64,000 bases of DNA, taken from NCBI GenBank assembly GCA_964646615.1, contig CAZYEV010000014.1:47007-111006 (forward strand), in the 5' to 3' direction. Origin of the DNA: M3007 sp964646615. GTDB taxonomy: Bacteria; Bacteroidota; Bacteroidia; Chitinophagales; Saprospiraceae. The position numbers were made by a program, and so were the translations under genes. Positions 9,593 to 17,502 of the stretch are shown here, piece by piece. The notes beneath the pieces were generated by a model. The model was not told where the DNA came from and did no database searches. It saw nothing but the letters and a program-made list of their open reading frames with translations. Every line of letters begins with the position of its first letter. Within the stretch, counting starts at the first letter, position 1.

Positions 9593-10762
9593 ATGAAAGG
9601 AATGCTACTTGCTGTACTCTCCACGCTCTGGCTTTCGGCCGTCGCCCAAATCACGATTACCAATGCGTACTTCCCGACCGTCGGGGATACGCTGCGCTAC
9701 ACCACGCTGGCCAATGCAGCCACGATGTTGGAACTCATCACGCCGCCTGGCGAAAACCAGCAGTGGGACTATTCCTATCTGAAATCGAACCAAAACACCG
9801 TCACAGCGTATCTGGCACCTTCGGCAGGCAACAGCGCGGCCTCTTTCCCGGGTGCCGACCTGTTGGTCAAGACCTTCGGGGGCGGAGAGTCGTACTATAA
9901 CGTAACCAACACCCAGTTTGAATTTATGGGCTTCCTGGGCGGTGCGGCCATCCCGTTTGTGCCCACGGCCATTGGGCGCTACAGCCCGGCCCTCGTCGAG
10001 CGGCGCGCTCCGCTGAATTATCAGAACGTCCACAGCCAGACTTCCAACCTGACCATACCCTTTGCGGTCTCCGACTTGCCGCCCGTCTTCGACTCTATTC
10101 TGGCCGGCATACCGCTCCAGTTTGACTCCGTGCGCGTGCGCGTGCGCTTCCAAAACGCCGATACGGTGGACGCCTGGGGGCAGCTGAAAATTCCCAATGC
10201 TAAGGAGTTCTACCCCGTGCTGCGCCAAAAACGGACGACGAAGACGCGCAATGCCGTCGAAGCCCGCATCGCCGGACCTTTCCCCTTGTGGGTGGACATC
10301 ACGGCCTTCCTGGGCGGCACCCCCTTCGGCGGATTTACGGGCGCGGACTCCTTCGTAGTGTATCGCTTCCTGAGCAACGAGCATAAAGAAGAACTGCTGA
10401 CCGTTACCGCCGACTTTTTCGAGGACACTATCCGAACCGTGCGCTATAAAACCCTGCCGCTGAGTGTTTCCGTAACGCTCCCTTTCGAAGACGCCCCCGG
10501 CACGGCCAGCGTGCAAGCCCTGCCCAACCCGGCCGTGGACAAGGTGCGCTTCGAGTGCAACAACCTGCCTTCCGACGAGTACACGCTGAAAATCTTCAAC
10601 TTAGTGGGCAAAGTCGTCTGGCGCGAAACCTTCCAGGCGTCGGGGCGGCGCGTTATCCACTTAGACTTAGACGACTTCAATAAGGGCACCTACCTGTACA
10701 GCCTGTCGAACAAAAAGGGCGAGATCATCGGTACCAAGCGGCTGATTGTAGTAAAGCCCTGA
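9593..10762 (+). CDS. secreted protein with T9SS type A sorting domain
   Basis: 389 residues from the ATG at 9593, which begins a signal peptide (MKGMLLAVLSTLWLSAVAQ). The frame extends upstream but without a signal. The body is of unknown function. The last 80 residues form a typical T9SS C-terminal domain: it starts with the LPNPAVDKVRF motif, then YTLKIFNLVGKVVW, KGTYLYSL and a final KRLIVVKP. It is expected to cross the outer membrane by type IX secretion and be surface-attached or released. It has its own promoter at 9526 and converges with the WbqC-like gene (12 bp between stops). Confidence 0.8.
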   Translation: MKGMLLAVLSTLWLSAVAQITITNAYFPTVGDTLRYTTLANAATMLELITPPGENQQWDYSYLKSNQNTVTAYLAPSAGNSAASFPGADLLVKTFGGGESYYNVTNTQFEFMGFLGGAAIPFVPTAIGRYSPALVERRAPLNYQNVHSQTSNLTIPFAVSDLPPVFDSILAGIPLQFDSVRVRVRFQNADTVDAWGQLKIPNAKEFYPVLRQKRTTKTRNAVEARIAGPFPLWVDITAFLGGTPFGGFTGADSFVVYRFLSNEHKEELLTVTADFFEDTIRTVRYKTLPLSVSVTLPFEDAPGTASVQALPNPAVDKVRFECNNLPSDEYTLKIFNLVGKVVWRETFQASGRRVIHLDLDDFNKGTYLYSLSNKKGEIIGTKRLIVVKP

Positions 10763-10774
10763 CACGGCCCAAAA

Positions 10775-11392
10775 TCATTCCCAGCACGCATAGGGCCCGC
10801 AGCAAAACAGCAAATCCAACGACGACAGGTCGGGCTGGAAGCCAAAGCGCTCTTCAAACACCTGCGGATAACGCACCAGCGGGAGGAGGGGCGGCCTGCC
10901 CCAGGCGATTTGCCCGCGTGCGTCGAGGACGGCATTTGCGGCCTCGTTTTTCGAAGGTGCTGTGTAGCGCTGTGTGAGTCGAATTGCTGCCTGGCAATTC
11001 GTTTTTTGGGTTAAAAAGAGCACGATATCGAAATTGAGGTCGAACAGGAACTCGTAGCGTTTCTCAAAAAAAACGGCTACTTCATCGGCGAAATGCTCGA
11101 AGAAGGGTGCGCTTCCGTAGGCCGTCCGGATGGTGCGCCAGTGCGAACGTTGCCAGGGCATGTCGTAGGCGATGCGGACGTCGCGGATGGACATCTGGTG
11201 GTTTTTGCCTTTGCGCAGCGGGACGCTCAGGCGCTGCACACCATTGGGGCCGGCGATGCAGCAGCGGTTGCGGTAGCTGCCCTTCTGGTAGTGTTCGCAG
11301 GCCTCCATCCAGAGCACATCGGCCTGGTGGGCCAGAGCCAGCCACGAGACCGGAGGCCAATAGAACAGCTCGAGCAATACTTCACGGGGCAT
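10775..11392 (-). CDS. WbqC-like family protein
   Basis: 205 residues from the ATG at 11392 (MPREVLLELFYWPPVSWLAL). The N-terminal P-P-V-S-W block, the EHYQKGSYRNRC segment and the LSVPL(R)KG motif are typical of WbqC-like proteins, which occur near polysaccharide or glycolipid genes and whose biochemical role is unclear. The start overlaps the end of the TraB/GumN gene by 11 bp, so it is the last gene of a four-gene overlapping operon (14763 to 10775). Confidence 0.82.
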   Translation of the reverse strand: MPREVLLELFYWPPVSWLALAHQADVLWMEACEHYQKGSYRNRCCIAGPNGVQRLSVPLRKGKNHQMSIRDVRIAYDMPWQRSHWRTIRTAYGSAPFFEHFADEVAVFFEKRYEFLFDLNFDIVLFLTQKTNCQAAIRLTQRYTAPSKNEAANAVLDARGQIAWGRPPLLPLVRYPQVFEERFGFQPDLSSLDLLFCCGPYACWE

Positions 11393-12191
11393 GTTGCACG
11401 ATGGGTTTGATGCTAAAGCCCAGCCGCTTGATGAGGCGCAACATGCCTTTGCCGCCGGCCAGATGAGCGGCGCCCACGGCGGCAAAGAGGCTTTGGTGCC
11501 GCGCTATGTCGGCGAAGCGCCGGGCTAAGCGTTCGTTGCGCTCCAGCAGCAGAGTGCGGCGCATCCAGCGGGCGTCGCGCCGGCCAGCCTGATACAGCTG
11601 GCGGATGTGGCCCTGCTGGTACCAGCGCAGCATCTTTTTCAGGCGCTCGTGCTGGCGGTTGTAGTTTGTGATGAAATGCGTCAGGCTTTTCAAATGGGCT
11701 TCGAGCGGGATACGGTGCAAAATTTCCACCTGTTCTGCAAAGGTTTCCAAACCCGTCGTGGCTTTGCCCTGCGCGGCAGCGTATGCCCAGAGCGCTTCAT
11801 CCAGCGATTGCGACTGCTCTTCGCGCAGAAGGCCGGTGGTCAGAGCAGTTTGCACCTGCATAGGGTGGGCGTGTCGGAAAGTTTCTACCGGAACACCGAG
11901 CTTTTTTTGGGCGTAAAAGGCCAGGTTTTTCCAGGTGCGGCGGGATAGCATCTGCTCTAAAGTGGTCTGTTCGGGCAGCGCCCACGCGGCGGCTATGGCT
12001 TCAGGTTCAGCCTGCGAAAAGTCAAATTCCGCGGCGAATACCTCGCATTGCGTTAAGTGAGCGCAGGCCAAATCAAACCACGTAAAGGCGCGCAAATCGC
12101 GCACATGCATCGTGCCGAACAGATACGACACCGGGCCGCCTTCAAGCGGGGAGACTTGCCACAGCAGGCTATCTTTTTTGCGTTGCGTCAT
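11382..12191 (-). CDS. TraB/GumN family protein
   Basis: 269 residues from the ATG at 12191, chosen because it overlaps the upstream stop as ATGA. The TraB/GumN signature is present: YLFGTMHVRD near residue 25, a glutamate-containing FAAEFDF block, and the C-terminal VGAAHLAGGKGML motif with conserved histidine. Members resemble TIKI-type metalloproteases, but the bacterial function is mostly unproven. It has no obvious signal peptide with this start. Middle gene of the DUF4403-HTTM-TraB-WbqC operon. Confidence 0.85.
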   Translation of the reverse strand: MTQRKKDSLLWQVSPLEGGPVSYLFGTMHVRDLRAFTWFDLACAHLTQCEVFAAEFDFSQAEPEAIAAAWALPEQTTLEQMLSRRTWKNLAFYAQKKLGVPVETFRHAHPMQVQTALTTGLLREEQSQSLDEALWAYAAAQGKATTGLETFAEQVEILHRIPLEAHLKSLTHFITNYNRQHERLKKMLRWYQQGHIRQLYQAGRRDARWMRRTLLLERNERLARRFADIARHQSLFAAVGAAHLAGGKGMLRLIKRLGFSIKPIVQHAP

Positions 12192-13390
12192 TCTACTTTC
12201 AGAGAAGAGCAGGGCGTTTCCTCCCAGTGCTCGCCGTTGCGACTCCAGGGTTTTACCTCTAAGCGCCACAGGCCGGCCTCGCAGGCGCCTACGATGCCCT
12301 CGCAGAGGTACAGCGCCAGCTGCCGCTGCGTATGCCGGTGATTAAACATAGGCACATGCAGTTCGGCCATGGCCCAGTCATCGAAAAGCAGCCTCCCGGT
12401 CTCCTCTTGAGCGTACTGCTCCCAGATGGAGCGCCGCGAAGGAGGAAGCAATGCCTCCGTCCAGACGTAGAACCCGGCCTCCGGCTGCGTATTCGAGTAC
12501 ATCTTCCACGAAAACGCCTCTGGCCACCAACCCACGAGGTTAAATGCCGGCGACAACCACACCAGCCCCACAACGACTAAGCTCGTGCGGCTCCGCATCC
12601 ACCAGAGTGAGCCGCCCCCGTAACGGCCAAACTTGTTTGGCCAGGCACCCGCCCTGCCCGTCTGACTCGGCGCCCCCAGCACCCACACCATTCCGGCCAT
12701 GGCTACATTCCACGGCAGCACCACCGCATTCCATCCTAAACCCAACGGGCTTAGTGCCAGCACGATGAACGCATGAAACCCTACCGCCAGATACCGAATG
12801 AACGGCCGCGAGCGCTCCCACAGCAGCCCTACCCCCAGCAAAGCTTCCCCCACGGCCACGGCATAGCCCAGCTCCGGGTACTGTCCCAGCGGTTTCGTCC
12901 AGGCGAATGCCTGGCAAAACCACGGGAAGTTGTCTTCGACAAAATAAGGCGTCAGCTTGTGCAGCCCGCCCCATACGTACACGCCCGCCACCAGCAGCCG
13001 CAGCGTTGCCGCCGGATTTTTTCGCTCAAAAAAAAGAATGCCCCACGCCAGCAAATAGAAATGCGTCCACGGCTGCAGCCGGTTGAGGTCCTGAACGACA
13101 AACGCCAACAGCGCCAGCATGCTGCCCAGCAACAGCCGGCGATCGTTGGGCCACACAAAGCTGAGTACCAGCGTGAGCACCCATATTCCCAGAAGCAGGG
13201 CTTCACTTATGTGTTGAACGGCAACGGACGTGCTGCCCCACAATTCCGCGGGCAAATGTGCCTCGCCCCATAGCGGCAGCAGCGGAAACGTGCGCTCCAT
13301 TCCGGCGTACCACAGCCGCCACGACAGAGCGATGTGAGCCAACAGCGCCAGGGCTATCAAACGAACAACGGTAGCAGATACCAATCTCAT
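12188..13390 (-). CDS. polytopic membrane protein, HTTM (vitamin K gamma-carboxylase-like) type
   Basis: 400 residues from the ATG at 13390, which overlaps the DUF4403 stop (ATGA). About seven or eight hydrophobic segments lie in the first 300 residues, and the block VYVWGGLHKLTPYF near 140 resembles HTTM-domain proteins. The assignment is moderate; DoxX-like is an alternative. A hydrophilic C-terminal tail of about 130 residues follows. The coding sequence contains a copy of the 26-bp palindromic unit found in four copies at 18579-18672. It encodes the peptide WPNKFGRYG at residues 250-258, in a loop between hydrophobic segments. Confidence 0.6.
   Translation of the reverse strand: MRLVSATVVRLIALALLAHIALSWRLWYAGMERTFPLLPLWGEAHLPAELWGSTSVAVQHISEALLLGIWVLTLVLSFVWPNDRRLLLGSMLALLAFVVQDLNRLQPWTHFYLLAWGILFFERKNPAATLRLLVAGVYVWGGLHKLTPYFVEDNFPWFCQAFAWTKPLGQYPELGYAVAVGEALLGVGLLWERSRPFIRYLAVGFHAFIVLALSPLGLGWNAVVLPWNVAMAGMVWVLGAPSQTGRAGAWPNKFGRYGGGSLWWMRSRTSLVVVGLVWLSPAFNLVGWWPEAFSWKMYSNTQPEAGFYVWTEALLPPSRRSIWEQYAQEETGRLLFDDWAMAELHVPMFNHRHTQRQLALYLCEGIVGACEAGLWRLEVKPWSRNGEHWEETPCSSLKVE
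12616..12641 (+). repeat. single copy of the 26-bp palindromic unit inside a coding sequence
   Basis: A 10-bp flank CCCCGTAACG is followed by the 16-bp palindrome GCCAAACTTGTTTGGC (12626-12641), the same unit as the array at 18579-18672. It lies in frame inside the HTTM-like gene on the opposite strand. Confidence 0.85.
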
Positions 13391-14763
13391 AATCCACGAA
13401 CGTTGAGCCGCACCCGGCCTTTTGAGTACACATCGGCTCGAATGCCGGAGGGCGTGATGAGCGTGCGTTCGACCGCCACGGTGTCCACCGTGCCCGTCAG
13501 CACCACGCCGGGCTGGATGACGTATTGCTGAAGCGCCTGCTGCGCCGAGGTGCGCAGAGCCTGAAGGTCTTCGTCTAACGGAAAGACCAACGCCTCTCCG
13601 ATGCGGCGCTTGAAGGTGCTGGAAAACAGCCACGAAGCCGTTCGGTGCAGAAAGTTGCGTGTTTCAGCGTGAAATTCCAGATCGGCTACCTCCACGCGGT
13701 TTTTGATCACATTGACGATGGGCTTACCGATGAGGTAGATATCGCCGTTGAAGGTGCCCGTCAGTGCCGTATTCACCACTAAGCGGTCGCCGTTGCCCCA
13801 CAGGCGCAGGTTTTGCACCGTTACTTGTTTTTTCCCTGAAGAAAACGACTGCCCCACGACCATGCTGCGGGCGATGCGTTCGGCTTCGGCGAAAGGGACC
13901 TCCGTTGTCAGGCGCACTTGAAAGCCGTCGGGAGCTTCGCTCAGCAGGCGCAGGTTGGGCAGGGCGCTGTTGGGCCGAAACGTTGGGCGTTGGCCCAGCG
14001 TAGCCTCGTTGTAGCACTCAACCGAGAGGGTAGCTTTGAGTTCGTCGCCCACGGCTACGAGCGGCGTCATTCCGATGCTGATGGGCGTCGTCTTGACCCA
14101 CAGCTGCTGAGCGGTATCTAAGAGCACGGGCTTTTGCAGGGCGTCCCAGGCCATTTGGGCGTAGGGGCGCAGGCTGAGCTGCTGGCTGATGAAACGGTCG
14201 AGCGCCTGGGTGAGCGTTGTACGGCTTTGGGCGAGCATCAGGCTGGCCAGCGGCTGGATGTTCACATCGCCCAGCGCCGTCTTGAGCACGGGCGTCGAGA
14301 GCCATTCGTGAAACTCTACCGTCGTCTGCGTGCGAAGCGACCAATCGGGCTGGATACTGAAATTGGTCTTCAGCCCCAGTTGCAGCTCGCCTTCGGCCTC
14401 AGCAGTGCCGAAGAGGATTTGCTGTTTGGCCCAGATCTTCAGCGGCACACGGTAGCGGATGGCCTGGCTCGACACGTCCACTTCGAACGGGCGCGTGCGC
14501 CACAGGCGGAGCATGAGGCCGTCGTTGCCGTTGTCGGTGAAGGAGTTATCTTCGTACAGCAGCCCCTGTACGCGCTGGTTGAGGGTCTGCACCAGGTCGC
14601 GCACCGACAGGGTAACGGGTATGGTGATGGCCGAAACCGCCGGCGCATCTACCGGCAAGGCGCGGTATTGCTCGCCCGGATTGGGTGCGCTGGCGCGCTG
14701 GGCAGTACGACACTGTAGCAACAGGACGAAAGCAGCAGTCCACCAAAGAAGACTTGGGCGCAT
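13387..14763 (-). CDS. DUF4403 family lipoprotein
   Basis: 458 residues. The signal sequence ends in a lipobox LLLQC (C18), so it should be a lipidated outer-membrane or periplasmic protein. The body matches DUF4403: paired beta-rich halves with repeated patterns such as ITIPVTLSVRDLVQTLNQ, and a middle segment built around WVKTTPISIGMTPLVAVGDEL. The fold is thought to resemble BPI/SMP-type lipid-binding proteins, though function is not established. It is the promoter-proximal gene of a four-gene operon, with a -7 box 20 nt upstream. Confidence 0.8.
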   Translation of the reverse strand: MRPSLLWWTAAFVLLLQCRTAQRASAPNPGEQYRALPVDAPAVSAITIPVTLSVRDLVQTLNQRVQGLLYEDNSFTDNGNDGLMLRLWRTRPFEVDVSSQAIRYRVPLKIWAKQQILFGTAEAEGELQLGLKTNFSIQPDWSLRTQTTVEFHEWLSTPVLKTALGDVNIQPLASLMLAQSRTTLTQALDRFISQQLSLRPYAQMAWDALQKPVLLDTAQQLWVKTTPISIGMTPLVAVGDELKATLSVECYNEATLGQRPTFRPNSALPNLRLLSEAPDGFQVRLTTEVPFAEAERIARSMVVGQSFSSGKKQVTVQNLRLWGNGDRLVVNTALTGTFNGDIYLIGKPIVNVIKNRVEVADLEFHAETRNFLHRTASWLFSSTFKRRIGEALVFPLDEDLQALRTSAQQALQQYVIQPGVVLTGTVDTVAVERTLITPSGIRADVYSKGRVRLNVRGL

Positions 14764-14783
14764 GGGTTAAGTGGTTTGGGAGG

Positions 14784-14791
14784 CAAAGGTA
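14784..14791 (-). promoter_or_regulatory. -7 element TACCTTTG (minus strand) for the DUF4403 operon
   Basis: The plus strand reads CAAAGGTA. It lies 20 nt before the ATG at 14763, predicting a leader of about 16 nt. Confidence 0.65.
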
Positions 14792-15210
14792 AGGCAGCCG
14801 CGGGGGGGGAAGTGTGAGTGCACTATGAGGTACCAGGGTAATTGCATTTAAAAACTGTCTTTGCGCGAGGCTATTACCGGGCAAAAGGTTAAATGAGTAC
14901 CGAATCTGAGAGAAGGGTCGGAACGGTGGATGGGCCATATGTTGTGGCTACTCTGTCTGTGGGTGTTTCCTTTTACTTGTTCGGAGTATTAAAACGCGCG
15001 TGTTTTTAGACAGCCTCAAAATGCGATCTGGCAGAAAAAATGCAAAATGCTCGAGCCGTAAAATTGATGCAGCGTATTTTTATCAATATTATGGCCTTTT
15101 GAGCAGAAAAGACGAGTGCGATAACGATAAACTTATTCGTTGCAAGCATTAATAGGTGACTTTTATGTCATAAGGGAGTTTTGACGTTAATAAACTATTG
15201 GCTTAAGGAT
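14792..15210. other. AT-richer intergenic region before the toxin-antitoxin-like pair
   Basis: About 420 bp with no credible gene. From about 14960 the composition turns clearly AT-richer than the surrounding genes, continuous with the DUF433/DUF5615 pair, consistent with one imported block. It contains the sigma70-like promoter at 15064-15092. Confidence 0.5.
15064..15092 (+). promoter_or_regulatory. possible sigma70-like promoter for the DUF433/DUF5615 pair
   Basis: TTGATG at 15064-15069 and TATTAT at 15087-15092 are separated by exactly 17 bp. This matches the proteobacterial -35/-10 layout, not the Bacteroidota one. The spacer includes a TTGAT...ATCAA inverted repeat that could be an operator. 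In AT-rich DNA such a match can arise by chance. Confidence 0.3.
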
Positions 15211-15444
15211 ATGAAAGACTGGAGAGCACACATAGAGTCAACACCCGAAGTTTTGTATGGCAAACCAGTAATTAAGAATACGCGCGTGCCTGTGGACATA
15301 CTCCTGGAAAAACTGTCGCAGGGGGAGTCAATGGAAGACCTGTTGAAGGCCTATCCCAGGCTAACAAAAGAAGACATTTTGGCGGCCCTCGCTTACGCCG
15401 CAGAAATAATTAAGCGCGAGACGGTTCACCCTTTACCCTCCTGA
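15211..15444 (+). CDS. DUF433 family antitoxin-like protein
   Basis: 77 residues from the ATG at 15211, preceded by AAGGA. A TTG start 30 bp upstream is possible but less likely. It matches DUF433: the N-terminal GKPVIKNTRVPVDILLEKL block followed by a helix-turn-helix-like SMEDLLKAYPRLTKEDILAALAYA. DUF433 proteins commonly act as antitoxins or regulators beside DUF5615 PIN-like proteins. The stop is 1 bp before the next start. Base composition and TTA-codon use differ from the neighbouring core genes, suggesting transfer. Confidence 0.85.
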   Translation: MKDWRAHIESTPEVLYGKPVIKNTRVPVDILLEKLSQGESMEDLLKAYPRLTKEDILAALAYAAEIIKRETVHPLPS

Positions 15445-15445
15445 G

Positions 15446-15805
15446 ATGAAGGAAGCTCTACTGGCGGATGAAAGCGTAGACTTTCGGAGAGTAACGCACT
15501 TGCGAGGGGAAGGCCATGAGATAGCAAGTGTTATAGAGATGGCACCTGGTATGACTGATGAAGAATTGCTCCGTATGGCCAATGAGCAGGGGCGCATCCT
15601 CCTTGCAGATGATAAGGACTTTGGGGAGTTGACATACCGCTTAAGAAGGCCAAATCGCGGAATTGTTTTAATTCGGATGAGTGGCCTATCTATTGAAATA
15701 AAATTAGATAAAATAAGCCGGGCCATAATGGCTTATTCGACTATGCTCCCTGGAAATTTCGTAGTTATATCAAAAGGAAGGGTGCGGATAAAGGCTCAAA
15801 TTTAA
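15446..15805 (+). CDS. DUF5615 PIN-like toxin candidate
   Basis: 119 residues. The DUF5615 pattern is visible: an N-terminal LLADESV with the first acidic residue (D8), a PGMTDEELLRMANEQGRILLADDKDFGEL block with a D-x-D cluster, and a C-terminal IxRxxxxS segment. These proteins are a compact PIN/Mut7-C relative and are predicted RNases, usually paired with DUF433. It directly follows the DUF433 gene. Lower GC than surrounding genes. Confidence 0.82.
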   Translation: MKEALLADESVDFRRVTHLRGEGHEIASVIEMAPGMTDEELLRMANEQGRILLADDKDFGELTYRLRRPNRGIVLIRMSGLSIEIKLDKISRAIMAYSTMLPGNFVVISKGRVRIKAQI

Positions 15806-15935
15806 CCGAAAAGAAGGCTTCCACCAGCACCAGGGTTACCCATTCGGGCCGGGCGCTCACCAGGGCTGAAGCACCAAACGTTGCGCATTGCGGAATATGC
15901 GCCAGCGTTTTTCCCTTTGGACTTTCCGGCGCGCG

Positions 15936-15943
15936 TACCTTTG
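15936..15943 (+). promoter_or_regulatory. -7 element TACCTTTG abutting the cysS start codon
   Basis: Perfect TAnnTTTG ending only 4 nt before the ATG at 15948. With the usual 4-6 nt between the box and the start site, transcription should begin at or next to the A of the ATG, i.e. a leaderless mRNA. Confidence 0.6.
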
Positions 15944-15947
15944 CCGC

Positions 15948-17459
15948 ATGAATACGACCAAACGCACCCTTAAAATTAGCAACACCCTCAGCGGGAAGAA
16001 GGAGGTTTTTACGCCCTTGCACGAAGGCTTTGTCGGCATGTACGTATGCGGGCCGACGGTCTATAACAATGTGCATTTGGGCAATTGCCGCACTTTCACC
16101 AGTTTTGACATCATCTACCGTTACTTGCTTCACCTGGGCTATCGCGTTCGGTACGTGCGCAACATTACCGACGTGGGGCACCTGACCGACGACGGCGAAG
16201 ACCGCATGGCCCAGGGCGCGCGCATCAACAAGATTGAGCCGATGGAAGTAGCGCAGAAGTACACGCTGGACTTCCACGACATGATGCGCACCCTCAACAA
16301 CCTGCCGCCCAGCATCGAGCCGCGCGCTACGGGGCACATTCTGGAGCAAATCGAGATGGTGCAGCGCATCCTGGAGCGCGGCTATGCTTACGAGCGCAAC
16401 GGTTCGGTGTACTTCAACACGCGCAAATTTGCTCAGGAAAACCCGGGTGTTTACGGGCGCCTATCGGGCCGCGTGCTCGACGAACTGATGGCCGAAAGCC
16501 GCAGCAACCTCAAGAGCCAGGACGAGAAAGACCACCCGGCCGACTTTGCCCTGTGGATGAAAGCGCGCCCTGGCGACCTGATGGTATGGAAAAGCCCGTG
16601 GTCGGTGGGCTTCCCGGGCTGGCATTTAGAGTGCTCGGCCATGAGCACCAAATACTTAGGTCAGACCTTCGACATCCACGGCGGCGGTGGCGACCTCAAG
16701 TTTCCGCACCACGAAAACGAAGTGGCCCAAAACCACGGCGCTTGCGGCTGCGCTCCCGCCCGCTATTGGATACATACCAACATGCTCCAACTTAATGGAG
16801 CCAAGATGAGCAAGTCGGAAGGCAATTACATCACGCCCGAACAGCTCTTCTCCGGCGATAGCCCGCTGCTGAGCAAAGCGTATTCGCCCATGGTGCTCCG
16901 CTATTACTTCCTGCAGGCCCACTACGCCAGTGTGCTCGACATGACTGACGAGGGGCTGCTGGCCGCCGAAAAGGCCTATCGCAAAATGATGGAGGTCAAC
17001 AAAATCCTGCAGCAATTGCCCGCCGATACGACGGTTTACGATGGCTCGGAAAGCGACCACGACCGCGCCATTTTGCGCCATATTGAGGAGGCTTATGAAG
17101 GAATGGACGACGACTTCAACACTGCCATAGCGCTGGCCCACCTGAACGAACTGAGCAGCTACGTGCACAAAATCGCCAACCAGCAAATCCCGCTCAACGA
17201 CGTATCCCCATGGGTCATCGAACGCCTGAAGGCGACATTCCGGGCCTTCCTCTTTGACATTTTTGGCCTCAAAGATGAGACCGAAGCGGCCAACGGCAGC
17301 GACCTCGTTGAGGGCCTGATGGCGCTCATCCTGGACATCCGCGCCAATGCCCGCGCCCAAAAGGACTGGGCCACGAGCGATAAAATTCGGGATGCGCTGG
17401 CGGCGTTAGGCATTGCCGTTAAAGATGGCAAAGAGGGCGCCACCTGGACGCGCATTTAG
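15948..17459 (+). CDS. cysS: cysteinyl-tRNA synthetase
   Basis: 503 residues. It charges tRNA-Cys with cysteine. Class I hallmarks: HLGN at 43-46 (HIGH box), KMSKS at 286-290, and zinc ligands including C34 in VCGPTVYN, the PGWHLECS cysteine and the HHENE histidine/glutamate. The ATG at 15948 was chosen because the longer frame from 15888 runs across the promoter and lacks homology. The predicted mRNA has essentially no leader. The glutaminyl cyclase gene follows after 43 bp on the same strand. Confidence 0.96.
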   Translation: MNTTKRTLKISNTLSGKKEVFTPLHEGFVGMYVCGPTVYNNVHLGNCRTFTSFDIIYRYLLHLGYRVRYVRNITDVGHLTDDGEDRMAQGARINKIEPMEVAQKYTLDFHDMMRTLNNLPPSIEPRATGHILEQIEMVQRILERGYAYERNGSVYFNTRKFAQENPGVYGRLSGRVLDELMAESRSNLKSQDEKDHPADFALWMKARPGDLMVWKSPWSVGFPGWHLECSAMSTKYLGQTFDIHGGGGDLKFPHHENEVAQNHGACGCAPARYWIHTNMLQLNGAKMSKSEGNYITPEQLFSGDSPLLSKAYSPMVLRYYFLQAHYASVLDMTDEGLLAAEKAYRKMMEVNKILQQLPADTTVYDGSESDHDRAILRHIEEAYEGMDDDFNTAIALAHLNELSSYVHKIANQQIPLNDVSPWVIERLKATFRAFLFDIFGLKDETEAANGSDLVEGLMALILDIRANARAQKDWATSDKIRDALAALGIAVKDGKEGATWTRI

Positions 17460-17502
17460 GCTCCTGATCCGCATCACCTGTTTCACTCGATTTTTCCACA
17501 AC

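Noticed and set aside
9605..10516. 303-codon minus-strand frame opposite the T9SS gene
   Set aside because: Antisense shadow in a GC-rich gene; the plus-strand frame has a signal peptide and a sorting domain.
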